From: Ophiura sarsii
Lineage: Eukaryota > Echinodermata > Ophiuroidea > Amphilepidida > Ophiuridae
Assembly (NCBI GenBank): GCA_035610835.1
Contig: CM069441.1
Location: 159,382,455 to 159,446,454, forward strand
Length of the DNA stretch: 64,000 nucleotides
Direction of reading: 5' to 3'
Shown: in pieces, positions 1-12,718 of the stretch
Layout of the letters: every line of letters begins with the position of its first letter
Numbering within the stretch: position 1 is the first letter of the stretch
The notes under the pieces: generated by a model
Seen by the model: the letters and a program-made list of their open reading frames with translations, nothing else
Databases searched by the model: none
Told to the model about the DNA's origin: nothing
Translations under genes and position numbers: made by a program

Positions 1-345
1 CTTTGCACACTTTATATACCTACATTCAGAGAGTCACTTGTATTAGCTTGTTATAGCTAGGCTAATGATTATATAATATACAATTATAAGCAAGTTTGCG
101 ACCGGGTTTGCGACCTCTTTGATTTTAGGCTGGTAACACAATCCCACAGTGCATTCCGTTAAAAAAATGTAAATTATTTGTCACGATACGTATCACGTGA
201 TAACCACGATCGTTTTCGCAAAATATCGCAAAATGGCGCGGTAACCAGGCATCAAATTTCGTCATTTTTAGGGGGCACGGCCACTTTGGCCTTAAGAATA
301 TACCAAGGCCAAACCAAGGGCACACACGGCCCTCTGTTTAAAAAT
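1..345. other. non-coding start of window with a short dispersed repeat
   Basis: No gene is supported. Bases 181-242 (CACGATACGTATCACGTGAT onward to AATGGCGCGGTA) recur nearly unchanged at 54149-54220, so this is a dispersed repeat. Confidence 0.6.
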
Positions 346-3300
346 AGGGCACGGCCATTAGGCCTTAAAAAAAGAAGTTTGATTGGCGTAACATGACCAA
401 AACAAATAGGGTAGGTCGGTCGGGATTTTTTTTTTAAATTTTTTTTTAAATATTTTTCAAATCACCTACTTTGAACACTTGAAAGACAGCAGTACACACA
501 AATCATAGCTCTAGCGTATTTAATTGCCGGGCAAAAATGTATTGTTGTTTCCTCAACAATATATCATTTCGATGGGGACTTAAAATAGCCGAAATTGAAA
601 GCAAACAGTCAAAAACTTTAATACTTTGTTCAATTTTTATAGATATATATGGTCGAATCCAACGAAAAGTGTACACGGCTAGATTTTTAGGGTCCAGTTT
701 CAAAATGCTTCGATCTCTTTTTCCTTTTCCCCACTCAAAGTCAACATATCAAGCTTGTATGGAAAAAAAGTGCCATCACTAATCTTTCCAATTGACCACG
801 TGGCGGAATGATGAAGTTGAAGGTACACTTCTCAATGTTACCTACAAATACAAGCACATATTTTGATTAAGTGATGATTATTCCACCTATTTACATATTG
901 CATTCAAATTTGTGATTGTATTGTATTCAGAAGATGCTAATGCTGATAGAAAGTGGACATATTTGTACAGGTACTCATCTTTTTTTTACAATTAGATTCA
1001 CACAGTTAGGTAGCGCATTTTCAGGCTCTCATACTTTGAAACATGAGGTTGAGTCACTTTGTATACTTTCACCAAGATGATTTTAATGAACATTTGTTTT
1101 CATGTACCTCAAAGAGGGGGAATGACCTTTCTGGAAAATTTAGAATTTTGAGCATGCGCCAGAAACTTAAGTACATAGAGGAATGTGGACATTTTGTATT
1201 CGTAGGTAACAGTTAATGTATACGTAGGGTATAAGAGAAAGTAAAACTGTAATAAATTAATGTTGTACTTAATTTATGCTGCATTTTGGGGGTGAAATGA
1301 TCATGCAGGGTTGTTAACAACATTTGTTTTAAATAAACATGTTAAAACATGTTTTAAATCCTAATATTATGGACATATTCCCCAATAGTTTACTTTAAAT
1401 AGATACTAGAATATTAATTTAATGTTGAAAAAAATATACAATATCTAACTCTCAGTTGTGATTTTTGAATAGGTTTATTAAGAACAAAATATCAGGCAAC
1501 AATTTTAAGCATTCCTATAAGAAAAAAACATGTTAAGACTTAAAGCACGGTAGCTAATATTGCAATAATCAAAGTATTCGTAGGTAACACATTTGTTCTC
1601 AACTTTAACTTCGTTGACTAAGAACGGCTGGATTCTTTGATTTTATATATGTTTTAGAGGCAAAATTGTACTCGACGTAGTTTTTATGCCCTGAATCGCG
1701 TATAGAGGGTGAATGTCGTACAGCAAAATAAAAAGGTGTCTTGCTTGACGTTAAAAGTTGATAATATAAGAATGTGCGCTCAGCACTGCTTTTACAAAAT
1801 AATTAGAATTGCGTAATATTCAACATTTGAATAAAAAGCAAGATTAACCAAATAAACATTATAATCATATAAAACTATGTTCCTATTTCTAAGATATAAA
1901 AGAAAACATCCTAAACATCAATAAACTCACTAGGCCTATACTGTTAGTATTATTGATCATCTAATTTGGTTAAGGAATGTTGATTAAAATTAATTTACAC
2001 ATGATAATTACGGCAGAATTTTTTTATTATGCTAACGTATCTGATCATCCAATTTTGTAAGTGTCTTTCTTGCTTGACTTTCAATTATTAAGAATGTGTG
2101 TTTAACTTCTACAAAACAGTCAGAAGTGTGTAATATTTAACATCTGATACAAGGCAAGATGATGACAACATACATATCGTACTGGGTTATAATTTCGTAA
2201 AGGTATAGTTAAACAATCAATTAACTCGCTAGTATAATATTCTTACTCATCTCATTTGGTAAAAAAGCATGTCCATCATTTAAAACTAAACATAATGAAA
2301 TATTAAGCATATAGAAACATTTTAAGTAAGATACCTCTGATCATTCAGCCTTGTAATCTCTACTTAACAAGTTTAGTGGATCTTGTTGTATTCTTTGTGT
2401 AGTTAGTTCTTCATCTCTCTCTTGTCACGAGAATGAATATCTAGTAGAACAGAATTACTCTTTGTTTATTATAGGACATTTTAGAATGTTAAGAATGAAC
2501 GTTTCAGTTTCCGTGTGAATCCAAAGTATTGGATCGAATCAACTATTGAACATTTCCTCGAGCTATCATTAATTAGAAAGCAAGCGGTTTTCTTTTAGCA
2601 AACAGTTTGATTTGCCTGTAATTCATAATCTTGAATGTCAGGTTATTTGTTTTAAGCAATAAAGCAACCGGTTGTCTTCCTCAATTTGTTCTAAATGAAG
2701 GAGGCAAGTGAGTCTTCTAGCAGTTATCATTTTGAATAGCTGTTTTAACACGAAAGCCAGATCGCTTTTTAATTCATTTAAATATATACTTTGAAATAAT
2801 TCAGACCTTATATTATATATATAAGTTTAATATGAGCCGAACATGTTCAAAGTCTAGAATATTCAAATGTCGTGCATTTCAGTCCACAGCGCGCGGAATA
2901 AAGCACAATACAACTTACAGCAAGACATCCAGTTGTCAAATTAGAATTAAGATATAATTTCCTAGTTTGGAATTTGTATCATTCTAAAAGTCGTACATAG
3001 TAAGTTTTTATCGAGTTTCAACCGGAGGCAGATTCCGTTTGACATAGAATCACCAATATGAAATATTTTGTCAGATGTAGACAAAATAGGAATTTTATGT
3101 TTAGAAATTCAATGTTGTTTGATTTAAAAACACTAATCTAATAGGTTTTGCCACGACAGAGATATTGTCGGGCATGTGCCTTTCATTGTGATTTTCTTTT
3201 AAATCAACCACTGCTTAGTTCAATTACACTAATTAATGAATGTCGGAAGCATTATTCATGAACAATTCTTGATTTGAGACTGAAATCAGTTAGGCCTACC

Positions 3301-5330
3301 CTTGATTACCTCCCACCTTTAAAAAAAGGGAAAATGTTTTACTAAATTTCTTGTTCACTTAAAATACGTTTCGGTGACATTACACAACCTGCCCGAGCAA
3401 AAATGAAGCAAGTTATTTTATATTTGTGACACATGAATTCCATTTTCAAATACAACTACAATAATGGCCAATAGTATGTACCTCAGTAGTCACTTCTCTG
3501 CAATTCCAGAGGAAGTTGGTTAACTACGTATACATCATATCGACAAGCTGGTTAAAAACAATATTACGCACCAAACGATATTATTTCCGTCTTATACATT
3601 CCTGCTAAATATTTACATAATATAAGGTGCGAATGAAAGCGAAAAACAATACAGGAATTGTACCATGCTCATTAACTAATATATAGGTTACCTACGAATA
3701 CAAAATGGAATATGAGAAAATTGATTATGAAGCCGAAATTTCATGGATATTATGACTAAATGAACCCATTTTAAGACGATCAACGTGTAATCTATGGATA
3801 TAAATAACATTCATTAACTCTAACTCCAACAAAAAATATGTTCTCGGCAAAACCAGTGTGATTACACCATGCATTTTATTTAAATTAACACCTCCTATTT
3901 TCATTTAATAAGGGAATATTAATTTTTTTCCCTCCAAATATAAATCTAATAATATATCCAGTCAGATTGTATGATTGCGCACTGCTTGTATGTAAAATAA
4001 AATAATTTAGGGCCAATATGCACCGTGTATATTATTGAATGTTGCCTACATATACATGTTACCTCCGAATACAACATGAAGTCAATGCACGAGAAGCTGT
4101 TACTGATTATTTATATAAACATTAATCACCCCCATTGCGATTTAAATCAACTGTCAGAGGATGTCTTTGCGTGAATAACATAAATAACTACACTAATAGG
4201 AGTAACAAGATTGAGACATAGGGAGGCTATATTCAATCAACTTTTAAGACAACAACAAATTATTGATGCACTTGTACGCAAACTACAGAATTTTGTGAAA
4301 AGTTACTTACAAAAGCTGAAAGATTGATGCAAAACTTCTCTGTGGCTTGCCGAACGCAGCGCACATTTCTACTTTATTCCAGTCGATACAAGTATGTAAC
4401 AACAGAGGGAATAACCACGGTATCGTTATTTGTATTTGAAGGTAAAAGTTCATATTTCAAATTTGCCTACGAATACAGCCTTTTATTGCTGATATTTCAA
4501 AAAATGTTGCCTTCAAAATGATAAAACTTGGCACACATGTACATTGTATCACACTTCGCTTATTCTATAGATATCATTCACTAATCTGTGTTTATATTAA
4601 AATGGCAGTGTTTTAAATAGGTATTCGGAGGTGATGCATTTTTTTTACCAAACCGATCCAAGTTTCCGCTTTTAAAATTTCTAACAGCTTTATCAAAAAA
4701 TCGACTTGAATGTGGACAATGCATTTAAGTATTTAACATATTTAGGTATCCTTACAGCACAAATTACACTACCTCAGGCGAATTCTTCCCCGAAAGTGAG
4801 ATTTAACAAAACGTGTATTGGTAGGTAACGTCAAAACTTACCACAGCCAAACAAATCACAACAATTCAGGGGATTGATCAAAAGTAACAAAAATTACAAG
4901 AGGCATTCTTGAGATATCCACCAATCAAACAGGTAAAATTATTTCCGCTTAAGCTCGTTTTCATCTAAACGGTTATATGTCTAAAATAAAACCTTAACAA
5001 CTATTTTGTAAAAAGGGTGAAAAATAGCAGGTTTATTGCTCGCATACGCCCAATTGTGCATAGAAGTTAGTTATATTATATATGGCGCGAAGCGTCTCAT
5101 CGAGGCGGATACGTATAACACAAAAATAAAATAGTCAAGGTATAGATTATTTTATTATAGGCCTGAACATCACGTGTACACTTTTCGTTGGATTCGACCA
5201 TATATAATATATATTTTTTTTTTTTTCCCCCCCTCAAAATAATAAAAAATATTCAGGGTCGGCGATGTATTTAGGGTCGGTCGGGTTACGCCAATCAAAC
5301 CTTTTTTTTTAGGCCTTATGGCCGTGAATT
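346..5330. mobile_element. large element candidate with inverted arms, no intact ORF
   Basis: The left arm (346-676) contains GGCCTTAAAAAAAG, TTTGATTGGCGTAAC and GGTCGAATCCAACGAAAAGT. The right arm (5174-5330) carries the same blocks as reverse complements in mirrored order. The arms differ in length, about 330 against 157 bases, because the left has extra AT-rich DNA between blocks. The 4.5-kb interior has no ORF above 65 codons. It could be a non-autonomous DNA transposon or two oppositely oriented copies of one repeat. I did not find a target-site duplication. Confidence 0.5.
836..4829. repeat. dispersed array of the 15-bp motif GTATTCGTAGGTAAC
   Basis: Forward or near-forward copies lie at 1196-1210, 1574-1588, 4621-4635 (variant) and 4815-4829 (variant). 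Reverse copies lie at 836-850, 3687-3701, 4041-4055 (variant), 4058-4072 and 4463-4476. I find no comparable copies elsewhere in the window. The spacing is irregular and both orientations occur. Confidence 0.7.
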
Positions 5331-5438
5331 TTTTACTGATCCGAGGGCATCGTAGTCTACTAAATATACCCTTTTCCCTTTTTTTGTCACTATATGAACA
5401 TGTACCGATAGAGGGCTCACACACCATGGACCGCTCCC

Positions 5439-5716
5439 CAGACGACGCTGGACACGGGCGTATTTACGAATATTCAGGCAAAAATATGCGAACGAGGTTA
5501 CGTGATCAAGTGAATGGGACGAACGCTTAACAGCGGTTTAAATTCAAAAAATGATACTGACAATGCGGATGGTTAGCCATCCTCAGTGGTTTTAGGATGA
5601 AATAATTTAGTTCCAACGTGTGATGAATTTTATTGGGTCATATAATCAAAATTCACTGTTACATTGAAACCAACGGAAATTCAAAATTACCGGCCGTTCG
5701 TATCCACCGTCGTCTG
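5439..5716. mobile_element. MITE, CAGACGACG family, copy 1
   Basis: The inverted ends are CAGACGACGCTGGACACG and, as reverse complement, CAGACGACGGTGGATACG. The interior includes GTGAATGGGACGAACGCTTA. Two other copies lie nearby at 7066-7335 and 8394-8614. Confidence 0.75.
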
Positions 5717-5782
5717 CCGCTCCCCATCCTCTGATCTCACCCCCGGAAAAAAGGTTGGTCGGTTCTCGGATTGGAAGTATCA

Positions 5783-5816
<34 letters not shown>

Positions 5817-6349
5817 GTTGTTCGATTGTGTGACTGTGAAATTATACAAGGTATACTACAGCAACTGCAATTTTGTCATAGCTAACCGAAATATTTATCA
5901 CACAGCTTATTAATTTATACTTAAAGGCCTAATAATTATTTTCTAAGTATCAAAATATATTATCCTTCTTCAATTCGTTCTCGATGCACCGCCAGCCACT
6001 TTCCTGTAAATCAAAAGAGAAAGAAGTCAATATCTAAATTAGTAGAGAATAATTTGACGCTTCAGCCCATCGCTTGCTGATGTAGTCCTTGAACTTTGAA
6101 TGTTCAGGGTTGATATGTAGGCCTACGTGACGTGTTCTACCGAAACCAGACGGAATTAGCAGAGCTCCAAACTGAGAAATAGCCCAAAACATAATTGGGG
6201 TGTTTTGGGGGGGATTTTGAGTTTCTTGTAAATAATTGAACTTCATAGTGGTTATTATAACATTAGTGTGACAGTTTAAAAAATCAATCTACACCCCCCC
6301 CAAAAAAAACCCCGGCCGCGTGACAGGCGATATATACTACCACTCAGCC

Positions 6350-6383
<34 letters not shown>

Positions 6384-6384
6384 G
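5783..6384. repeat. poly-G tracts
   Basis: G runs at about 5780-5815 and 6354-6384 exceed 25 bases. Similar G or C runs recur near 8270, 8710, 9105, 9300, 11200, 28000-28230, 29130, 33430, 34105, 43860, 45930, 49030, 54230 and 62080. Exact lengths are liable to sequencing error. Confidence 0.8.
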
Positions 6385-7065
6385 CGGGGGTTCTTCACAT
6401 GCTAAAAAATAGGACACCATAATATACCCGTAGTTTAGTGCTACATGATATAGAACTTGTGCGCGCGCAAGCCAAGTGGTGCTGGCTCGGCTGTGAGGTT
6501 TCTGTGAGACGTAGTAGGGTTTAGGCCTATAGGTGGGGATTTTTCAGTTTGGAGATTTTATAAAGATGAACTTGAAGAAGAAAAAAATTAACTTAGCTTT
6601 CGGAAGTTAAGGAACCAATTGTACAGCTTATGATCTCTACTTAATAATGAATTACTAACTCAATTTTGATATCTTGCACAATTGTGTCTGGTTTCGGTAG
6701 AATACGCCACATATTACTGAGGGCACTGTTGCGTTGTCTTTCTACCTGTGTGGGCGGAGTTTACTCTGCAGTTATTTTGCTCAAGGATCAAGACTTAATT
6801 ATTATATATTGACAGTGCTTTTACTCAAATCAAGAGGTGTAATTGTATAATTAATTTCATGTTTCGGACATTGCATTTCTTGACTTTATTATATTGTAAG
6901 TGTACTTGCCGATTATAAGTTTCTGGTTCATGATAGGCATATATGTATATTATGGCTGAATGATTGACAACCGGCTGTAATCAAATCCCGTGAGCAAACG
7001 GCAAAACCTTAGAGCAAAATCTTAATATTCAGGAGCGAGCCATACTATTATCCGGCATTGTCTGC
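6385..7065. other. unique-looking non-coding DNA
   Basis: I see no coding region, RNA gene or clear repeat here. Confidence 0.5.
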
Positions 7066-7335
7066 CAGACGACGCTGGACACGGGCGTATACGAATATTC
7101 AGGTTAAAATACGCGAACAAGGTTACGTGATAAAGTGAATGGGACGAACGCTTAACAACGGTTTAAATTCAAAAGATGATACTGACACTGCGGGTGGTTA
7201 GCCACCCAGAGTGATTTTAGGATGAAATAATTTAGTTCCAACGTGTCATGAATGTTATGGGGTCATATAATAAAAATCCATTGTTACATTGAAACCAATT
7301 CAAAATTAACGGCCGTTCGTATCCACCGTCGTCTG
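7066..7335. mobile_element. MITE, CAGACGACG family, copy 2
   Basis: It is collinear with copy 1 over its whole length and has the same inverted ends, with scattered substitutions and a short deletion in the right part. Confidence 0.75.
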
Positions 7336-8390
7336 TTGTCTCAGTTGTCTGCATACGAAAATTCAGCGCCCTCTATTAACAATGGCCCTGACAACAAATG
7401 TAAACTTTTTCCGCGATAAGGTATGGTCGTGCCCGGGGCCATATTCTGTACCGTAAACAACATTTTATATACCTTGACGGAGTAAAGAAAAGCGCATACT
7501 ATTATATATACACATACATAATTGTACACCCCTACATTTATACCGTGTTTGGCCAAAAGTGTGTACGATTAATAAATTCGCGCCCATGTGGAGGGGTTAC
7601 TATCGCCAGAATCGTACGTGTACCGAAAATACGACTTTCTCTATCACAGGCCTTCCCTTTTTTTGGCCAATTTCCCACCCGTCAATACAACCATTTTTTT
7701 TACGAACAAATGCCTCAAAATACACCCAATTTCTGCCAATTTGGGCGCTTTGGTCTGTGATGAAAACCACCCCATTGCTATATCATTTTTTGTTAAAAAG
7801 CACCACAAAGGGCAGGCACATATAGGCTACGTTTACCATATCAATGTGGGAACCCCTCCCCCTCTCACATTGAGATGGTATACTTTAAATTTACATCCTT
7901 GCTTTATTTTATTTTAATTTACAATTTTTTTGTTTAAAATTTGTTCAAAATCATTCATAATTGATATCAACTTTTTCAGCGTGAAATTTTGAACAAACTA
8001 GCCAAATAAAATGACAATTGAACAATCCGTTTTTGAAATGATCTGATCACGGAGGCCACATTTTCCGTATCACTATTATTTTCCGTTTTTTGACTCTGGA
8101 CGCGGCACGCTTTGACTTGTTAGGCCTACACTCACGAAATTAAAACTTTTTTGACTCAAATCCAACTATTTTTTGATTTTGATCAGTCTCTGATTATGTC
8201 GACCTAACCCACCTATAACACAACAACTGAAATAACGCCGTGTTTTTGTGTAAAAAAGAGCAACCACACGCCCCCCCCCCCCCCCCTTTTTTTTAAACCG
8301 GACAAAGTTGGCCTATGCCATAAATACACTGCCCAGTAGATATCAAAACGCATAGATTTGGATGAAACCCGACTTTCATTTATTGCATTG
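7336..8390. other. non-coding DNA with short ORFs of no recognisable family
   Basis: Overlapping ORFs of up to 109 codons lie at 7545-7917 but show no domain, splice sites or codon pattern that would make them genes. A C/T homopolymer junction lies at about 8270-8294. Confidence 0.45.
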
Positions 8391-8393
8391 TGA

Positions 8394-8614
8394 TCAAGTG
8401 ATCAAGTGAATGGGACGAACGCTTAAACAGCGGTTTAAATTCAATAAATGATAATGACACTTGAGTTGGTTATACTCCAACGGATGTTTAGGATGAAATA
8501 ATTAAGTTCCAACGTGTGATGAATTTTATGGGGTCATATAATCAAATCCGTTATTGCATTGAAACCAACGGAAATTCAAAATTAAAGACCATTCGTCGTG
8601 TCCAATGTCGTCTG
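8394..8614. mobile_element. MITE, CAGACGACG family, copy 3, left end missing
   Basis: It begins at GATCAAGTGAATGGGACGAA and runs to the right inverted end (GTCGTCTG). The first 50 bases of the family are absent. Confidence 0.7.
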
Positions 8615-9068
8615 ACAAATTTTACAGGTCTATAATGCTGACTAGGGGTTCATTGCACGTTCCTCTGATTTGGAGACGATCCATTGCCATCCCAAACCGC
8701 CTTTAACCCCCCCCCCCCCCCCCCCCCCTAATCTTTGCCAAAATCGTACGTGTAATGTGCCGATGCCGAACTTGGACAATTTGACTTCTTCTTACTTTCT
8801 CTATTTCTTTTTTTCTGGTCAATTTCCCACCCATTACTATGCCATTTTTGTTAGAAGCACCGAATTTTGCACAAATCCTCAACCTGTGATAAAAACATTC
8901 CATCGCTATACATTTGTTTGCGAAAAAGCACCCCAAAATGCATGCACATGTACGCATACGATATCAATGTGAGAACCCACCCTTCCCATGTCCCCAAACC
9001 CCATATTCCTTTAAAGTTTCATGCAACGACAGGGTAGGGGGCAACCTTAACAATTTTTTGGGACGCCC

Positions 9069-9400
9069 CCGGTGGCGTAGCTAGGTTTTTTTCAGAGGAG
9101 GGGGGGGGGGGGGGGTGAGATCAACAAATTTCGCACGGCAAGGTCAACAAATTTCGCACGGTCAAAAAACAAATCGCATATACAATTTTGCCTTATATTT
9201 GACTATTTGTATGTACCTAAACATAACCGCCCGCGCACGCCATCTCAGTCTTTTATCATTTGTTCCACCTTTTTTAATTTTTTTTTAGAGGGGATGGGGG
9301 GGGGGGGGGGGGGGGCACAAATGGGTTTTTTTAGTCAAAGGGGGTGGGGGTTTGCCCCTCCCCGCTATGATGTACGCCCCTCCCCATCCAACTGGATAGG
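9069..9400. mobile_element. degenerate GTGGCGTAGC-type MITE fragment
   Basis: The left end GGTGGCGTAGCTAGG, followed by a T-run and G-run, resembles the intact copy at 27955-28251. The CACAAATGGGTTTTTTT block is also shared. The right end is decayed. Confidence 0.55.
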
Positions 9401-9926
9401 TTTTATTGTTTGACACTGATAAGCTTAATACATTCCGGAATGATTTTGTTTATTTTGAGAATAACTTATTTTTTAAATATCATATTAATCGACCGTTAGG
9501 CGATCGGACCCTTTGAATAAATTGTTTTGATATATATTAAAATCATACGTAATTCTTCAATCTCATTTGGCATTGCTTTTTTTGGGGAAAATCAATATTT
9601 TGTGATTTTTCGTCTGTGAAGAGTAGAGTAGCACCCCCGGATTTTTTTTATTGTATTGTTTATTATCATCTCTTTCTTTTGTAACCTACCCGGACGTCGT
9701 ATCTTTTTAGGATTTTGAGTTATTTATGATTTAAAAAGTACACAATTAAATAAAGAGTGGTTCCCCCGGAATATCTAAGGAATATTACCTTAACATGTGT
9801 TCATAGTCCTTCTCTCCTTTATATTTTGAAACAATCGTGTACCGATAGTTTGTATATTAAGAGAAAACCTACTTTTTGCAAATACCCACTGATATTATTG
9901 GGGGGAGTACCCCCCTGTTTTTTCGG

Positions 9927-10112
9927 ACTAGCGGTGCTTCGGACTGACGGGACGTTTTTATTTTTTCTTCGGACTGACGGGCCTTCGGACTAGCGGGCCG
10001 TTTTAAAAAATCAAAAAAAATCGGACTGACGGGCCTTCGGACTAGCGGGCCGTTTTATAAAAAAACCCAATTCGGACTAGCGGGCCTTCGGACTGATGGG
10101 ACTTCGGACTGA
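9927..10112. repeat. short tandem repeat of TTCGGACTGACGGG / TTCGGACTAGCGGG
   Basis: About ten imperfect copies of the 14-15 base unit are interrupted by A- or T-rich spacers. Two forms (GACTGACGGG and GACTAGCGGG) alternate. Confidence 0.75.
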
Positions 10113-10189
10113 TGGGCAAACCCCATTTGGTTGACATTTGCTTGGAATTGCCCATATGTGGCTACGGAGTTTGTGGCCGCATAGCCGCT

Positions 10190-10275
10190 AGGGAGTTAGC
10201 TCAGTTGGTAGAGGGACAGATTCGGGTGCGGATGGTCCCGCGATCGAATCCCGGGAGGTGCTGGGTGATTTTTCG
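10190..10275 (+). repeat. tRNA-derived sequence, probably a SINE head
   Basis: TTAGCTCAGTTGGTAG matches a Pol III A box. About 45 bases later, GATCGAATCCCGGG is a degenerate B box, and GTGATTTTT follows. No cloverleaf with a normal anticodon arm folds: the middle hairpin (GGGAC...GTCCC) has too large a loop. This fits a tRNA-derived SINE head or tRNA pseudogene better than a working tRNA. No second copy is seen in the window. Confidence 0.5.
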
Positions 10276-10720
10276 GGTAAAAAAAATACAGCTTTTTCCC
10301 CCCCTCCCCCCGATACGCACACAAAACTAGCTTTACTGGTTAGGGTTAATAGGGATGTAACAGAGGCATGTTTTGCCATTTTTGCCACTGATTAGCCACA
10401 AAAAAGGGTACATTTTTTATACCAACAGAAAGCCAAACTATATGCCCAGATTACTGGACGACAATCAGATTTGAGTATGCTGAAGCAAATAGTTAGCGCC
10501 ACTTCAGTACAAACTTGAAACAAAGTTTTTCACCAAAACAGTGTCAAAACATGTGCTGAAGTAATTAACAGCTGGGGGTCATCTGGACTTCCACCTTCTA
10601 TAAATAATAATGAAAAAGAAGTTGAATCCCAACTAAAACCATAGATGGTTATAAATAAGGACATCTATGCTAAAACATGTCAAAAATGAAGGGTCTTTAA
10701 GAAAAACAAGAGTGGACTCA

Positions 10721-12550
10721 TACGCGGATTTAAGGTTTCCCTAGTGTTGGGCGGTATCGCGCTGATGTTGGTACGCCCTACTTCTGGTTTAAGCTAACGT
10801 GTGGGATTGCGTTGAAATACGCTGATAACCAGCTAATAACGCTAATAATAGTAATATTCGATAGTTTTAACGAAAAATTATAATTGTTATACATTAGTTA
10901 ACAGTTAGGACTTCAAACTCTCCAATAGGCTTGCACCTTGCCAGAAAAAGACCCACATTTTGCCGTGCCCAATCGCTCTAAATATGCGTATATTAGGCCA
11001 GATTAGGCCATACTAGTCTGGCGTGTTTGCAACCAAGAGTTATTATAGTATTAACTCCTTGGTTTTGACAGTGTTTGCGGTAACTTTGTTTAGGCCTAGG
11101 ATAGGCTAGAGAGCCAATCAAATCTGCTTATTTGATTTAAAAGGCCCAAATTCGGAGGAAAAGACCTAAGTGGTGGGGGAGGGGGTGGGGGTGGGGGGGG
11201 GGGGGGGTGGTTGGTCAACTTTTTTCATACGGTCAAAACAAATCGCACAGTCCAAAAAACAGCACAGTCTTGAACAACTAATGCCCAATCCTCCAGGTTT
11301 TCATAAGTTCTCTATAACATTTTCCTTTATTTAGCCGACTGCTGCATAAATTTGTCGACTACATGTACAGATTTGCCGACTATTTGACTATTTGGGTCAC
11401 ACCATACACACACCCAGGCGCGGATCCAGAAAAGTTTAAGGGGGGGGGGGGCAAAAATGAAATTGATAATGTACCATCCAAGTGGTGTGCACAGCACCGC
11501 CTTCCAAGCCATGCTCGGACAGGGGGTGTCTGAGGGATGATGTGCTTCCCCCTCAGAAGTTGGGAAAAAAAATCAATTTTGGAACTCATTTGGTGCGATC
11601 TGGTGTATACTTTTGACCAATATCGAAAAGCCACCTCTTCATTTCCAATAAATATTAATATTATTATGTTTTTTATCTATGCATCAATGCACGAAAGAGG
11701 TAAAGCATATTTATACTGATATATTCTTGATTTAAGTATAGATGGGTTAAAAGCTGGAACAGGGGGAGTCGTGAGGGGTGATGCGCTCTCAGAATTGGAT
11801 TTTTTTTCTTCAATTTTTGAACCCATTTGGTGTGTACTTTTGACTAATATTTTATATTTTATTGAAAAGCAATCACTTTATATCCGATCAATATTGTTTT
11901 TTTTTATATAGGCCTATGCCAAAATATCAGATTTCTCGTCAACGTACGTACGCGTATGTATCCCGACCGACGTCCAATAAACTCCAAACGTTATCCCTCG
12001 CATGCCTCCCCGCCCGCCTTTTTGTACCGCCCAGCTAAACTAAAGAGATAAAGAAATAATAAGCCCCCGATATTTCACACAAAATTAATTATGTTCAGTC
12101 CCTTAAATAAATAGTTAGACACAAAAAAACAACGTAAATAAACCTGAAATACGTCATTTTAGGACTCTGATGAGCTTTTACATTGCCTCTAGATTTAGTC
12201 TGTTATATCCAGTCCCCACTGGCATGACTTGCTCAGTAAATTGCATGACTCCTAGACTGCCGAATTCTGCAAATTTTCGGCATTTTACGCGGAACTTTCA
12301 ATTGATATTTCAACTTAATGTGTGCTTTTTAATTTTGCCGATCCCCAAGGATAGTTAAGGTCTTTTTATTTTTAATTGTGAAAGACTTCTGTACTAGAGG
12401 GGTGCGGCAACCATGAAATCGTCTGAGTTTATTTTGACAGCTCGTCCAATTTTCAATGCATTCTCCTATGCGTAGCGTAAAACCAAATGTCGGGCGTACC
12501 AACATCAGCGCGATACCGCCCAACACTAGGGAAACCCTAAATCCGCGTAT
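10721..12550. repeat. inverted pair of 73-bp arms with matching open frame
   Basis: The arms 10721-10793 (+) and 12478-12550 (-) are about 95% alike as inverted copies. Both keep an open frame reading RGF(K/R)VSLVLGGIALMLVRPT. The hydrophobic pattern resembles a helix of drug/metabolite transporters of the SLC35 type, but only tentatively. The 1.7 kb between the arms holds poly-G and no gene. Confidence 0.55.
11415..11900. other. non-coding DNA with a hAT-like end fragment
   Basis: CCAGGCGCGGATCCAG followed by a G-run looks like the left end of the CAGGCGCG element family (compare 31543). No matching right end is found nearby. Confidence 0.35.
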
Positions 12551-12718
12551 TGAAGTCACATCAATTGTACTAGTTGCAGAAGGCCCCTCATTTGACCATA
12601 TATACATACTAAAAAAGTCTTTCATTGTACTGTAGGCCTAATGTCAATGGGAACCAGTAGACACTAGTGGCAGAAATCAGTGTTCATTTGATGAACATGA
12701 TGCATGCTGGATTGCTGG

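Noticed and set aside
7545..7917. Overlapping + strand ORFs of up to 109 codons.
   Set aside because: Three frames are open together in C/T-rich DNA, with no family match; this looks like chance.
10190..10275. Working tRNA gene.
   Set aside because: The A box is good, but the anticodon arm and B box do not fold properly. It is kept only as a tRNA-derived repeat.
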